Part shown: piece by piece, positions 8,902-18,650 of the stretch
Position numbering within the stretch: position 1 is the first letter of the stretch
Layout: every line of letters begins with the position of its first letter
Origin: Malaciobacter molluscorum LMG 25693
GTDB lineage: Bacteria > Campylobacterota > Campylobacteria > Campylobacterales > Arcobacteraceae
NCBI RefSeq assembly: GCF_003544935.1
Contig: NZ_CP032098.1
Location: forward strand, 2,480,001 to 2,544,000
DNA length: 64,000 bases
Direction of reading: 5' to 3'
Translations under genes and position numbers: made by a program
The notes under the pieces: generated by a model
Databases searched by the model: none
Seen by the model: the letters and a program-made list of their open reading frames with translations, nothing else
Told to the model about the DNA's origin: nothing

Positions 8902-9306
8902 CTAACCTCTAATATATTTACTTTGCATATACTCACTTGCAGCTTCTTCTTCTGCTGCTAAAAGTGCTTTCATCTTTTCTTTTTTTTCTTCTTGTAAAAT
9001 ATAATTATATTGTTCACTCTCTTTTTGTAACTCTACAAGTTCATTTACAACAACTTCATGTTTTTTCTCTAAATTTCTTTTTTTTGCATTTAATTTGCTC
9101 ATATGTAATTTCATCGTATTTTTATGTATTTGCAATATTGTGAAATCAGAGATTGCCCCATAAGGTTGAACTCCTGTAGTATTTATTTTTGCTTGTGTTA
9201 CAGCAAGTTCAGTTTCAATAGCATTAATTTGACCTAATAATTGGCCTTTTTCCATAAGCTTTCTATCTATTTGTGTTTTTTTCAGTTGATATAATTTTTC
9301 TATCAT
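8902..9306 (-). CDS. fliJ: FliJ-like flagellar export coiled-coil protein
   Basis: A 134-residue, almost entirely coiled-coil protein, starting MIEKLYQLKKTQIDRKLMEK. FliJ is the stalk of the flagellar export ATPase FliI and links it to the export gate. FliJ proteins are about 140-150 residues and defined mainly by this coiled coil, so the assignment rests on length, composition and its place next to fliQ. The frame also allows a TTG start at 9318. I prefer the ATG at 9306 because it lies one base after the fliQ stop and has GGGAAA just upstream; the TTG would overlap fliQ. Confidence 0.75.
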   Translation of the reverse strand: MIEKLYQLKKTQIDRKLMEKGQLLGQINAIETELAVTQAKINTTGVQPYGAISDFTILQIHKNTMKLHMSKLNAKKRNLEKKHEVVVNELVELQKESEQYNYILQEEKKEKMKALLAAEEEAASEYMQSKYIRG

Positions 9307-9307
9307 T

Positions 9308-9574
9308 TTATTTCCCAAAAACTAACATTATATCCCATAAATCATGAGCATAAGTTACAATATGATCACCCATCCAAGGTAATGAAATCAATACAAAAAT
9401 AGAAACAAATATAACTTTAGGAACAAAGGATAAAGAAGCATCTGAAACTTGTGTTACAGCTTGAAATATTGATATTAATAGACCAATAACCATACTTACT
9501 ATAAGAGAAGGCATTCCTAATATCAAAATAATTTTTACTGTATTTTCAGCAATCCCAATTAAATCCATTTCCAT
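9308..9574 (-). CDS. fliQ: Flagellar type III export protein FliQ
   Basis: FliQ is one of the small membrane subunits of the FliPQR export gate. The 88-residue product has two membrane helices (about 15-37 and 52-72). The conserved IAENTVKIILILGMPSLIVSMVIGL matches FliQ, and the VSDASLSFVPKV part matches its inter-helix loop (q..t..f.pk). Length is exactly typical. It lies four bases after the acidic-protein gene and one base before fliJ. fliP and fliR are not in this window. Confidence 0.93.
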   Translation of the reverse strand: MEMDLIGIAENTVKIILILGMPSLIVSMVIGLLISIFQAVTQVSDASLSFVPKVIFVSIFVLISLPWMGDHIVTYAHDLWDIMLVFGK

Positions 9575-9577
9575 ATA

Positions 9578-10939
9578 TTAATCTTTTATTTTTATTGTAA
9601 TCTCCAAAGTTTTATTATTTAGTAATTTTTGTACTAAAGCAACAATATCTTGAGTATTAGAACTATTTAAATTCAATGTTTCAGTATTACTTGAAGTATT
9701 ATTAAAACTTGGCTTTATTTCTTCAATATTTGGTAAAGAGGTCGTTGGCTTTATATCTTCATTTAATCCCTCTAATGCAGATAAAACATCATTTTCATTT
9801 AAACTATCTAATTCAGAAAACTCATTATTTGCCATCTCTTCTCCTTTTGAAACTATTGTCTCTTTTATATTTTCTATTTCTTTTTTACTTATTATATCAT
9901 TATTTTCTTCATTATTCTTTTCGTCAGGAAGATTCATTAAATCATCTAAGTCAGATAGATCATCTTCTGAAGCATTTTCTTCATCTAAAGCATTTAATAA
10001 TTCATCTTGTATATCTTCTGAACTTTGTTCTTTAATTTCTGTATTATCTTCATCTGTATATCCATCAATATCCATATTTAACAAATCATCTAAATCTGTT
10101 AAATCTTCTTCTTTATCAATATTATCAATTAATTTATCATCTGATACATTTAATAAATCATCCAAATCAGACATATCCTGAATCTTTTCATTATCATAAG
10201 CTTCTTCATCTAAATTATCAGGCATATTCATTAAATCATTTTTTGATGAATCATTATTTTGTTTTTCTAAATTTTCTAGACTATTAAAAAAATCATCATC
10301 AGTTTCATCTTCATCATATTTTTTTGAAGCTTCAATTTCAGCATAAGTTAAAGGTCTATCATTTTCATTTATATATTCATCAAAATAATCTTTTGATGAT
10401 GTTGCAATATCACTATCTTGCATTTTAGGAGTTTGATCAAAAAAGTCATTCATTTCATCATTTGAATCAATATGAGTTAAAAGTGAACTCAATTCATCAT
10501 CAAGAGGTTCAAAATCATCATCACTACCTTCATAAGCTTCATCTACAATATTTCTAATAGACTCTTCGACTTCATCATCAACAATATCTTTATTAGAAGT
10601 TGAAGAATCAATTTTGTTTATAATATGTGTAGTTAATTCTTCTAAAGAATCAACTGACATATCACCAATTCCATGGTCTAAAAGATATTCTTGTTCAATT
10701 CCATCTTTTGGTCTTAAAAATTTAAATTTTGAATTTATTGATTTTTTCTTTATAATTTTTGAATCATCTATTAAATAAATATCTTCAGGGTTCTCTTCTA
10801 TTGCATCTTTTAATTCATCTATATTATCTAATTGGATGATAGAACTACTTTCATCTAATCTAAACTTAATATTGGCATGTTCTAGAAGATTATTTATTTC
10901 TTCATTAAAGTCTGAGTTTCCATAGATATAAATATTCAA
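9578..10939 (-). CDS. Acidic, disordered protein with DLDDLL repeats, flagellar operon
   Basis: Not recognised. The product of about 453 residues has a small N-terminal alpha/beta-looking domain (about 1-60) and then a long, strongly acidic low-complexity region. That region contains repeated short motifs: DLDDLLNVSDD, DLDDLLNMDIDG, DLDDLMNLPDE, and weaker NDLMNMP and DELLNAL copies. A final helix reads DIVALVQKLLNNKTLEITIKIKD. No signal peptide or membrane segment is visible, so it is probably cytosolic. It starts the minus-strand flagellar run (fliQ follows after three bases). No ATG is available: TTG codons occur at 10945 and 10939. I chose 10939 because AGGG ends six bases upstream, a normal spacing, whereas it would directly touch the TTG at 10945. 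Confidence 0.7.
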   Translation of the reverse strand: MNIYIYGNSDFNEEINNLLEHANIKFRLDESSSIIQLDNIDELKDAIEENPEDIYLIDDSKIIKKKSINSKFKFLRPKDGIEQEYLLDHGIGDMSVDSLEELTTHIINKIDSSTSNKDIVDDEVEESIRNIVDEAYEGSDDDFEPLDDELSSLLTHIDSNDEMNDFFDQTPKMQDSDIATSSKDYFDEYINENDRPLTYAEIEASKKYDEDETDDDFFNSLENLEKQNNDSSKNDLMNMPDNLDEEAYDNEKIQDMSDLDDLLNVSDDKLIDNIDKEEDLTDLDDLLNMDIDGYTDEDNTEIKEQSSEDIQDELLNALDEENASEDDLSDLDDLMNLPDEKNNEENNDIISKKEIENIKETIVSKGEEMANNEFSELDSLNENDVLSALEGLNEDIKPTTSLPNIEEIKPSFNNTSSNTETLNLNSSNTQDIVALVQKLLNNKTLEITIKIKD

Positions 10940-11031
10940 ATACAACCCTAAAATAATTTTTGTATAGATTATACCTACATTTTATAAAATTTTAGATAAA
11001 ATTAATTGAAATTGAATAAGGGTATATTTCT

Positions 11032-12087
11032 TTGAAAAACATCATTGCTATTTTACTATTTTTAACATCAACAATTTTTGCACAAACAATAAAAGATATT
11101 TCTAATGTTGTTGGGATTAGAGATAATCAATTAATCGGTTATGGTCTAGTTGTAGGACTTGCAGGAACAGGAGATAAAAGCCAATTTACAATGCAATCTT
11201 TGCAAAACTTACTTAGAAACTCTTATATAAAAATTCCTACTTCATCAATAAAATCAAAAAATATCGCTGCTGTTATGGTAACTTCTAAATTACCAGCTTT
11301 TTCAAGACAAGGTGATAAAATAAAAATCAAAGTTTCAGCAATTGGAGATGCAAAATCAATTGATCATGGACAACTTCTTTTAACTCAATTAAAAGGAGTA
11401 GATGGAAATGTCTATGCATTAGCACAAGGGACAATTATTGCTGATTTAAATAACTTAACAACTGGTTTTATATATGATGGAGCAACTATTGAAAATGAAG
11501 TTGATTATGATTTAAAAGATGAAAGTATGATCACATTAAGTTTAAAAACAAGTAGTGCTAAACATGCTTTTGCAATTGAAAATAAAATAAATAAAAGATT
11601 TGGGAAAAAATTAGCAATAGCAGAAGATACAAGAACAATTAATGTAAAAAAACCAAAAGATATGTCAATGGTTAAATTTTTATCTATTGTTCAAAACATA
11701 AAACTTGATGATTCATTTAAGAAAAAGATCATTATTGATATAAATAGAGAAATGATTATTGCAGGTGCTGATATAACAATTGATCCTGTAACAATTTCAA
11801 GAGATAATTTTACTATAAGAGTAAAAAAATCTCCTTTATCAGAGGAAGAATGGAATGATAATGCTAAAAATAGAGGTGTAGATATAGGAGATGATGTAAA
11901 AATTGGAAATAAACCTATTGTTAATATAGATAATGCATTAATTAATACAAAAAGTGCTCCAACAGTTTCAGACTTAATGAGAGCAATGAAAATCATGAAA
12001 TTACCAATTACAGATATAATTGAAACCATAAAACTAATTAAAGATTTAGGTTCAATTGATGCTGAAGTTGAAATAAGAGGACAATAA
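11032..12087 (+). CDS. flgI: Flagellar P-ring protein FlgI
   Basis: FlgI forms the periplasmic P ring around the rod. The 351-residue product starts from a TTG codon with AAGGG upstream and has a Sec signal peptide ending near FAQTIKD. Diagnostic blocks are NQLIGYGLVVGLAGTGDKS (NqLvGyGLVvGL.GTGD), KNIAAVMVTSKLPAFSRQGDKI (NvAaV.vta.LPpF...G..id) and TVSDLMRAMKIMKLPITDIIETIK near the end. Length is normal. It is transcribed divergently from the minus-strand flagellar genes across an 86-base AT-rich spacer. It overlaps fliM by one base (TAATG). Confidence 0.95.
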   Translation: MKNIIAILLFLTSTIFAQTIKDISNVVGIRDNQLIGYGLVVGLAGTGDKSQFTMQSLQNLLRNSYIKIPTSSIKSKNIAAVMVTSKLPAFSRQGDKIKIKVSAIGDAKSIDHGQLLLTQLKGVDGNVYALAQGTIIADLNNLTTGFIYDGATIENEVDYDLKDESMITLSLKTSSAKHAFAIENKINKRFGKKLAIAEDTRTINVKKPKDMSMVKFLSIVQNIKLDDSFKKKIIIDINREMIIAGADITIDPVTISRDNFTIRVKKSPLSEEEWNDNAKNRGVDIGDDVKIGNKPIVNIDNALINTKSAPTVSDLMRAMKIMKLPITDIIETIKLIKDLGSIDAEVEIRGQ

Positions 12088-13184
12088 TGGCTGAGTTTTT
12101 AAGTCAAGATGAAATTGATGCTTTATTAGATATTGCCGAACAGGGTGAAGATATCGACACAACTGTCGAAGAAAAGCCAATATCTAAAGAAAAAAACTAT
12201 TCAATATATGATTTTAAAAAGCCAAATAGAATCTCTAATGAGCAATTTAAAGCATTCTCAACACTTCATGATAAGATGTTAAGAGATTTAATTACAGACC
12301 TTTCAGCAATGCTTAGAAAGATTGTAGATATAAAATTATACTCTATTGAGCAGATGACATATGGGGAGTTTATCCTTTCTATTCCACAATTAACTTCATT
12401 AAATACATTATCAATTAGACCTTTAGAAGGAAGAATCGTAATTGAATGCAACCCTGGAATTTCTCATAAAATTATTGCCGAGCTTTTAGGAAGTGGTGCT
12501 GTTGCAGCAAGTGATAATTTGGATAGAGAATTAACAGAAATAGAAGTTGAAATATTTGATCATTTCTATAGAATGTTTGTAAAACATATGTATAGAGCTT
12601 GGGATGAAGTTACTACTTTAAATTTCAAAATCGAATCAAGAGATACAAATGCAAATGCTATTCAAATTATTTCAGACCATGAAATTGTATTATTAGTTGT
12701 GCTTGAAATAACAATTGATGAAGAGTCAGGATTTTTATCAATTTGTTATCCTATCTCATATATTGAACAACTTTTAAATAAAATTGTTGAAAGAATTTTT
12801 TCAGAGGGTAAAAATAGAAAAATAAGTAGAAGAAGAGATATTACTACACTTATTTCTGGTGCAAAGATGCATGTAGAAGCAATTATGGCAGAAACTGAAA
12901 TGTATGTAGAAGATATATTAAATATAAAAAAAGGTGATGTAATAGTATTTAATAAAAATGCAACTTCATCTTCTTCAAAAGTTTATATTAATAGAAAAGA
13001 AAAGTTTGTGGGATTATCTGGTTTGTCAAATAATAGAAAAGCTGTTCAAATTGAGTCTAATATTGATCATGAAAAACAAGAAACACTTGAAATATTAAGA
13101 ATTATGAGAGAAGATAGAGAACAAAAAGCAAAAGAGACAAATGCAAATATCAAACGTCTTCTTGCAGAAAAAGGTGTATATTAA
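12087..13184 (+). CDS. fliM: Flagellar motor switch protein FliM
   Basis: FliM is part of the cytoplasmic C ring and binds phosphorylated CheY to reverse rotation. The 365-residue protein starts MAEFLSQDEIDALLDIAEQG, the conserved CheY-binding N-terminal peptide (LSQDEIDALL). The middle domain includes the family segment TSLNTLSIRPLEGRIVIECNPG, and the C-terminal SpoA-type domain spans about 250-325 (KKGDVIVFNKNATSSSSKVYINRKEKF as its strand region). It is translationally coupled to flgI. A bidirectional terminator hairpin overlaps its stop codon. Confidence 0.95.
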   Translation: MAEFLSQDEIDALLDIAEQGEDIDTTVEEKPISKEKNYSIYDFKKPNRISNEQFKAFSTLHDKMLRDLITDLSAMLRKIVDIKLYSIEQMTYGEFILSIPQLTSLNTLSIRPLEGRIVIECNPGISHKIIAELLGSGAVAASDNLDRELTEIEVEIFDHFYRMFVKHMYRAWDEVTTLNFKIESRDTNANAIQIISDHEIVLLVVLEITIDEESGFLSICYPISYIEQLLNKIVERIFSEGKNRKISRRRDITTLISGAKMHVEAIMAETEMYVEDILNIKKGDVIVFNKNATSSSSKVYINRKEKFVGLSGLSNNRKAVQIESNIDHEKQETLEILRIMREDREQKAKETNANIKRLLAEKGVY

Positions 13185-13210
13185 GAAGTAAAGTAAAAAT
13201 TACTTCTTAA
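13181..13210. terminator. Bidirectional terminator between fliM and pyrC
   Basis: Perfect 11-bp inverted repeat TTAAGAAGTAA / TTACTTCTTAA with an eight-base A-rich loop, located between two convergent stop codons. Both directions have AT-rich tails, although no long pure T run follows. Confidence 0.65.
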
Positions 13211-13211
13211 T

Positions 13212-14234
13212 CTATTTAATACTTTCTATACTCCAAGCTATACTTTCTTTTGCATACATTGGAACTACGTTTTCATTTTTATATTCATAAATTTCTGGAA
13301 CTAAAAACTCTTTTTTAACTAAAGTAACTTTTTTTTCTATTGCTTTAAAATTATAAATTCTTTGAGCATTTAAACTAACAAAAGCATTCAAATTTTCCAG
13401 CTTTTTATATCTATCAAAAAGTTCTACTAGAACTTGAAGTGCGATAGGAGAAGTAAATACACCAGCGGCACAACCACAACACTCTTTTTTATGTTTTGGA
13501 TGAGGAGCACTATCACTTCCAAACATAAGCTTAGGATGAGCATTTAAAGCAGCATTAAGTAATGCACTTCTATCTTCATATCTTTTTGCAATAGGTTTAC
13601 AAAATAGATGTGGTTTCAATGCACCACCTGCAAGATCATCAAGAGTAATTAAAAGATGATGTAAAGTAACAGTTGCATATAAATTATTATATTTATCCAA
13701 CAACTCAACAGCATCTTTTGTAGTAATATGTTCCATTATTATTTTCAAATTAGGGAAAGCCAATGCTAATGATTCATAAATTGGCATAAACTCTTTTTCT
13801 CTATCCATTACAAAACCATTAGTTTCACCATGAACACATAAAGGAATATTTAATTCACTCATGATTTCTAGTGTTGGTCGAAGTGTTTCTATATCCATTG
13901 AAGAAACACCATTTTCTGAATTTGTTGTAATTCCAGCTGGGTATAACTTTATACCTATAATCTCATCTTTTATATCATTTAAAAATTCATATGTATAATC
14001 ATTTTTAAAAAATAGAGTCATAAAAGGCTCAAAATTATCATCTCCACACGCTTCTTTTATTCTATCTTTATAAGATAATAAAGACTCTTTAGTAGTAACT
14101 GGTGGCACTAAATTTGGCATAATTAGTGCTCCAGCAAAAGTATTAGAAGTTTTTGGAGCAACAAGTTTCAACATATCTTCATCTCTTAAATGAAGATGCA
14201 TATCTAAAGCGGAATTAATTTCAAAAATTTGCAT
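13212..14234 (-). CDS. pyrC: Dihydroorotase PyrC
   Basis: Converts carbamoyl-aspartate to dihydroorotate in pyrimidine synthesis. The 340-residue length is that of the class II homodimeric enzyme. Zinc ligands are visible: [10 protein letters not shown] near residue 11, the lysine in [16 protein letters not shown] (carboxylated in the family), LCVHGE, IMEHITT and the catalytic Asp in [10 protein letters not shown]. It lies two bases after a glnK gene and follows amtB-glnK on the same strand, so it is probably read from the nitrogen-responsive promoter. That is an unusual but biologically sensible link, since pyrimidine synthesis consumes nitrogen. Confidence 0.95.
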   Translation of the reverse strand: MQIFEINSALDMHLHLRDEDMLKLVAPKTSNTFAGALIMPNLVPPVTTKESLLSYKDRIKEACGDDNFEPFMTLFFKNDYTYEFLNDIKDEIIGIKLYPAGITTNSENGVSSMDIETLRPTLEIMSELNIPLCVHGETNGFVMDREKEFMPIYESLALAFPNLKIIMEHITTKDAVELLDKYNNLYATVTLHHLLITLDDLAGGALKPHLFCKPIAKRYEDRSALLNAALNAHPKLMFGSDSAPHPKHKKECCGCAAGVFTSPIALQVLVELFDRYKKLENLNAFVSLNAQRIYNFKAIEKKVTLVKKEFLVPEIYEYKNENVVPMYAKESIAWSIESIK

Positions 14235-14236
14235 TT

Positions 14237-14593
<357 letters not shown>

Positions 14594-14662
14594 TTAGTTA
14601 TATTTTAACAAAATTTGTTTAAATTAATATTATCTTAAGCGCTAAGGACATTTATTATATAT

Positions 14663-15850
14663 TTAAAATGCTCTTTTAAATTCAGGATATGCTTCAAGAC
14701 CACACTCTTCTACATCTAATCCTTGCATCTCTTCATCATGACTTGCTCTTAACGGAATAATTTTATTAATAATAAATAATAATAAATATGATGAAATAAA
14801 AGCAAAAATCCCCACTATAAAAATACCTTTAATTTGTCCCAATAATGTAATATTAGAACCATTACTTGCAAAAATGCCAACAGCAAGTGTTCCCCAAATT
14901 CCATTTACTAAATGAACAGACAAAGCCCCAACTGGATCATCAATTTTTAATCTATCAAAAAATGAAACAGCAAAAACAACTAATGCTCCGCCAATTGCAC
15001 CAATTAATATAGGAGTATAAATACCATATAAATCAGGACCTGCAGTTATTGAGACTAAACCTCCTAATGCACCATTTAAAATCATAGTTAAATCCAATTT
15101 TTTATATTTTAAATACATTAAAATAGATACCATAATTGCACCAGATAAACCTGCTGTATTTGTATTTAATATTGTTAAAGCAACAGCATTTGCATTTTCT
15201 TTACTAGCTATTGAACCTACACTTCCACCATTAAATCCAAACCAACCAATCCATAGAATTAATGCACCTAATGTAACTAAAGGAATATTTGAAGCAGGGA
15301 TTACTCTTATTGCTCCATCTTTTGTATATCTTCCATTTCTTGCTCCAATAATTAATATAGCAGCAAGTAAAGCCCATCCGCCAGTACTATGAATTACCGT
15401 AGAACCAGCTAAATCATACATATTTAATTCTAAAAGTGTTCCTTTTAAAAAATTAGTTCCCCATGAAATATTTACGATTAAAGGATATATTATCGCAGCC
15501 ATTATTACTGTAAATATTGTTAAAGGAATTACTTTTGCTCTTTCACTAACTCCTCCACTCATAATATTTACAACTTTTCCAACAAATGCCATTTGAAATA
15601 AAAATGCTGCCCATTTACTCATATGATCATTCCCAAAATCACCAAATGCTATAGAATAACCAATTAATAAAAAAGCCATTGAAGCTACACAATAAATTAA
15701 TGTATTGATAGTTAATACTGCAGTTACATTTTTGGTTCTTACAAGTCCTGCTTCCAACATAGCAAAACCTGGTACCATAAAAATAATTAACACCATTGCA
15801 AAAAGTGCAAAGAGTGTATCAATTATATAAGAAATTGAACTTACTTCCAT
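14663..15850 (-). CDS. amtB: Ammonium transporter, copy 1
   Basis: An Amt/Mep/Rh channel that moves ammonium across the inner membrane. The 395-residue protein has the usual 11 membrane helices. The first block is VPGFAMLEAGLVRTKN. The two pore histidines sit in STVIHSTGGWALLA and ALSVHLVNGIWGTLAVG. The Amt hallmark DLAGSTVIHSTGG is present. Compared with copy 2 it is shorter and quite divergent in the N-terminal third, so it is an old duplication. Its promoter region carries one copy of the TGTATAT-N3-ATATACA dyad. Downstream come glnK and pyrC. Confidence 0.95.
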   Translation of the reverse strand: MEVSSISYIIDTLFALFAMVLIIFMVPGFAMLEAGLVRTKNVTAVLTINTLIYCVASMAFLLIGYSIAFGDFGNDHMSKWAAFLFQMAFVGKVVNIMSGGVSERAKVIPLTIFTVIMAAIIYPLIVNISWGTNFLKGTLLELNMYDLAGSTVIHSTGGWALLAAILIIGARNGRYTKDGAIRVIPASNIPLVTLGALILWIGWFGFNGGSVGSIASKENANAVALTILNTNTAGLSGAIMVSILMYLKYKKLDLTMILNGALGGLVSITAGPDLYGIYTPILIGAIGGALVVFAVSFFDRLKIDDPVGALSVHLVNGIWGTLAVGIFASNGSNITLLGQIKGIFIVGIFAFISSYLLLFIINKIIPLRASHDEEMQGLDVEECGLEAYPEFKRAF

Positions 15851-15919
15851 ATAATTATCCCTCCATATATTTATGAGGATAATTATATAGTTTATTTTGT
15901 TTGATTTAGAATCTATCTT

Positions 15920-15936
15920 TGTATATTAAATATACA
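15920..15936. promoter_or_regulatory. 17-bp dyad operator, nitrogen island, copy A
   Basis: TGTATAT-TAA-ATATACA, a perfect 7+3+7 dyad lying 70 bases before the amtB copy 1 start. The same half-sites occur twice more, before the other amtB and glnD operons. The regulator is unknown. Confidence 0.65.
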
Positions 15937-15945
15937 ATTGTTTAT

Positions 15946-15967
15946 AAAGAGGTATTACTACCCCTTT
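15946..15967 (-). terminator. Hairpin after glnK copy 2
   Basis: Inverted repeat AAAGAGGTA / TACCCCTTT (one G-U pair) with loop TTAC, one base beyond the glnK copy 2 stop. It probably ends the amtB2-glnK2 transcript just before the operator and promoter of amtB copy 1. Confidence 0.5.
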
Positions 15968-15968
15968 T

Positions 15969-16322
<354 letters not shown>

Positions 16323-16329
16323 TTAATAA

Positions 16330-17544
16330 TTATGATCTTTTGAATTCAGGATAAGCTTCTAAACCTGTTTCGTGAATATCTAATCCATTTACTTCAGTCT
16401 CTTCATCAACTCTTAATCCCATAACCATATCAAGGATTTTCCATACAATAAATGATGATACAAAAACAAAGATACCAATAACAACTACACCCTTAAGTTG
16501 TGCAAAGAATGTTACTTCAGGGTTAAAAATACCTACAGCTAATGTTCCCCAAATACCTGCAACTAAATGAACAGATAAAGCACCAACAGGATCATCAATT
16601 TTTAATTTATCCCAGAATGGAACTGCAACAACAACTAAAGCACCACCAACAATACCTTCAATAAAAGCAACAATCATTCCTAAATCAGGTCCAGCAGTAC
16701 AAGAAACTAACCCAGCTAAAGCACCATTTAATACCATTGTTAAATCAACTTTTTTATAAATAAGTTGAGTTAAAATAGCAGCAGCAACAGCACCAGCAGC
16801 AGCAGCCATATTTGTATCAACAACAACCATTGCGATTCCATCAATATCTGCTTTAGAACCTAATGCTAATTGAGAACCACCATTAAATCCAAACCATCCC
16901 ATCCATAAAATAAATGTACCAAGAGTAGCTAATGTTAAGTTTGAACCTGGAATTGGTCTTACTTGTCCATCTTTACCATATTTACCTTTTCTTGCTCCTA
17001 AAATAAGTACCCCAGCAAGTGCAGCCCATCCACCAACAGAGTGAACAATTGTAGAACCAGCAAAATCAGAAAATCCAGCTATTACTCCACCTAAATAAGT
17101 TTCACCCCATGTCCAGTGACCTTGAATTGGATAAATTACACCACTTAACACTACTGTAAAGATTAAAAAAGGCCATAATTTCATTCTTTCTGCAATTGTA
17201 CCTGAAATAACAGATGCAGAGGTTGCAACAAATACTACTTGGAAGAAGAAATCTGCCATCACAGGATACCCCATTGCTTCATTTGTTTTCCCAGATAACA
17301 TTGCTCCACTTCCAATAAAAGCTGAACCATCACCATACATAAAGTTATAACCAACAAAATAAAACATTATACAAGAAATAGCAAATAATGCTATATTTTT
17401 AGTTAATATAGTTGCATTATTTTTTGTTCTTGTTAATCCAGCTTCTAACATAGCGAAACCTGCCGCCATCCACATAACAAGAATTCCTGCAAATACAAAT
17501 AGGAATCCATCTAATATATATTTTACATCAGCAAAATTTTCCAT
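16330..17544 (-). CDS. amtB: Ammonium transporter, copy 2
   Basis: A 404-residue Amt channel with 11 predicted membrane helices. It has AGFAMLEAGLTRTKNNAT, FAGSTIVHSVGGWAALAGVL and GALSVHLVAGIWGTLAVGIF, giving both pore histidines. The N-terminus lacks an obvious cleaved signal. AAGGAGAC-like sequence (on the minus strand) precedes the ATG. It is the first gene of the amtB2-glnK2 operon. Its upstream region of about 235 bases is shared with the divergent glnD operon and carries two copies of the nitrogen-island dyad. Confidence 0.95.
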   Translation of the reverse strand: MENFADVKYILDGFLFVFAGILVMWMAAGFAMLEAGLTRTKNNATILTKNIALFAISCIMFYFVGYNFMYGDGSAFIGSGAMLSGKTNEAMGYPVMADFFFQVVFVATSASVISGTIAERMKLWPFLIFTVVLSGVIYPIQGHWTWGETYLGGVIAGFSDFAGSTIVHSVGGWAALAGVLILGARKGKYGKDGQVRPIPGSNLTLATLGTFILWMGWFGFNGGSQLALGSKADIDGIAMVVVDTNMAAAAGAVAAAILTQLIYKKVDLTMVLNGALAGLVSCTAGPDLGMIVAFIEGIVGGALVVVAVPFWDKLKIDDPVGALSVHLVAGIWGTLAVGIFNPEVTFFAQLKGVVVIGIFVFVSSFIVWKILDMVMGLRVDEETEVNGLDIHETGLEAYPEFKRS

Positions 17545-17608
17545 AAGTCTCCTTTGGTTTATCTGCTTTCAGTATAAAATATTTAGAAAATTTTGTAAAC
17601 ATATTTTA

Positions 17609-17625
17609 TGTATATTTTATATACA
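17609..17625. promoter_or_regulatory. 17-bp dyad operator, nitrogen island, copy B
   Basis: TGTATAT-TTT-ATATACA, a perfect 7+3+7 dyad 65 bases upstream of the amtB copy 2 start, in the divergent amtB2/glnD-operon promoter region. Confidence 0.65.
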
Positions 17626-17705
17626 GTTTATATATAGCTATTGATTATAATTAAATCTCATAATTTTCTTATTTTTATTTAATTATTTTGTACTTTATAT
17701 ACAAA

Positions 17706-17722
17706 TGTATATTTTATATACA
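17706..17722. promoter_or_regulatory. 17-bp dyad operator, nitrogen island, copy C
   Basis: TGTATAT-TTT-ATATACA, identical in sequence to copy B and 97 bases from it. An extra half-site ATATACA lies at 17697-17703. The dyad is about 30 bases upstream of the -10 of the plus-strand glnD operon, so it could act on that promoter. Confidence 0.65.
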
Positions 17723-17752
17723 GTATTTTATTAATAAATATACTTATTTTGA

Positions 17753-17758
17753 TATAAT
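17753..17758 (+). promoter_or_regulatory. -10 element for the glnD operon
   Basis: A perfect TATAAT in GATATAATTAGCAG, 21 bases before the ATG of the first gene, with AAAGGAG between. No clear -35 is seen, as is usual for housekeeping promoters in this phylum. Confidence 0.5.
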
Positions 17759-17779
17759 TAGCAGATTAAAGGAGCTTGC

Positions 17780-18640
17780 ATGAGAGAGTTTTTAGAACTA
17801 TATGAAGAGAATAGTGAAAAAATTGAATATTATTTACAAGAAAGTTTGAAAAATATTGGAAGGCTTTCACCTCATAAAAACTATAATTTTATACAATTGT
17901 TTAATTTATTTCCATCATTAGAACTTGTTTACATTGTAAATAAAGACTCAAAAGTGCAAATTTCACCAGATGTATATAAACATAAAACTGATAATAAAGG
18001 TAAAGATAAAGATAGATCACATTTACTTTCAAAACTAGAATTAAAAGATAATTATATCGCATTGTCAAAACCTTATATAAGTAGTGCAACAAGAAATAAT
18101 TGTATTACCGTTTCTATTAAAGAAGGTGATGAAATTATTTTTTTAGATTTTAGACTTGATATATTATTAGAAAAACTAAATTTAATTGAACTACATAAAC
18201 CTTTTCATAGTATAACAAAAGCTTTTTATTTATTTGTTGGTTTTACTATGATTGCATTAGCGACTATAACAATTCTATTTTCATTATATGATTTTGGAAT
18301 ATATCTTTTTAAAAATCAAGATATTAAACTTGAACTAATGTTCAAACCAATCATTGCGTTAACTCTTGGAATTGCAATATTTGATTTAGCTAAAACTATT
18401 TTAGAACAAGAAGTATTTTTCAAGTCTTATGCAAAGAATTCAAGAGTAGAAACAAAAATGATTACAAAATTTTTAATTACAATTATTATTGCTTTATCAA
18501 TTGAAGCCTTAATTGTGGTATTTAAAATAGCAATTGCAGATTATGATAAAATGATTAATGCACTTTATTTAATTGCGGGAGTTTCATTAATATTAATAGC
18601 ATTATCAATTTTTATATACTTTACGAAGAAGAAAAAATAA
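17780..18640 (+). CDS. PDC/Cache-like sensor domain plus four membrane helices, glnD operon
   Basis: The 286-residue protein has an N-terminal soluble domain (about 1-145). It looks like a PDC/Cache ligand-binding fold: SLELVYIVNKDSKVQISPDVY, then DRSHLLSKLEL, YIALSKPYISSATRNNCITVS and a final strand. It is followed by four membrane helices (about 152-174, 186-206, 226-247, 258-279) and a Lys-rich tail. No helix precedes the sensor-like domain, which is odd because Cache domains normally face the periplasm between two helices. Here it would be cytosolic if the N-terminus stays inside. It is the first gene of a three-gene operon with the NtrC-like gene and glnD, which suggests a role in nitrogen or amino-acid sensing. 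Function unproven. Confidence 0.7.
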   Translation: MREFLELYEENSEKIEYYLQESLKNIGRLSPHKNYNFIQLFNLFPSLELVYIVNKDSKVQISPDVYKHKTDNKGKDKDRSHLLSKLELKDNYIALSKPYISSATRNNCITVSIKEGDEIIFLDFRLDILLEKLNLIELHKPFHSITKAFYLFVGFTMIALATITILFSLYDFGIYLFKNQDIKLELMFKPIIALTLGIAIFDLAKTILEQEVFFKSYAKNSRVETKMITKFLITIIIALSIEALIVVFKIAIADYDKMINALYLIAGVSLILIALSIFIYFTKKKK

Positions 18641-18650
18641 AGGAGAATAG

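Noticed and set aside
2733-13184. Sigma-54 promoters for the hook-associated and ring genes
   Set aside because: I looked for GGAA/TGGCAC-N5-TTGC-type boxes before flgK, flgI and fliS and found no convincing match; only a tentative sigma-28 pair before flgK was kept.
17609-17722. LexA/SOS box or GlnR box at the TGTATAT-N3-ATATACA dyads
   Set aside because: The spacing gives 17 bases between outer T and A, whereas the LexA box is CTGT-N8-ACAG (16). GlnR needs A at position five, which is T here. The phylum also generally lacks LexA.
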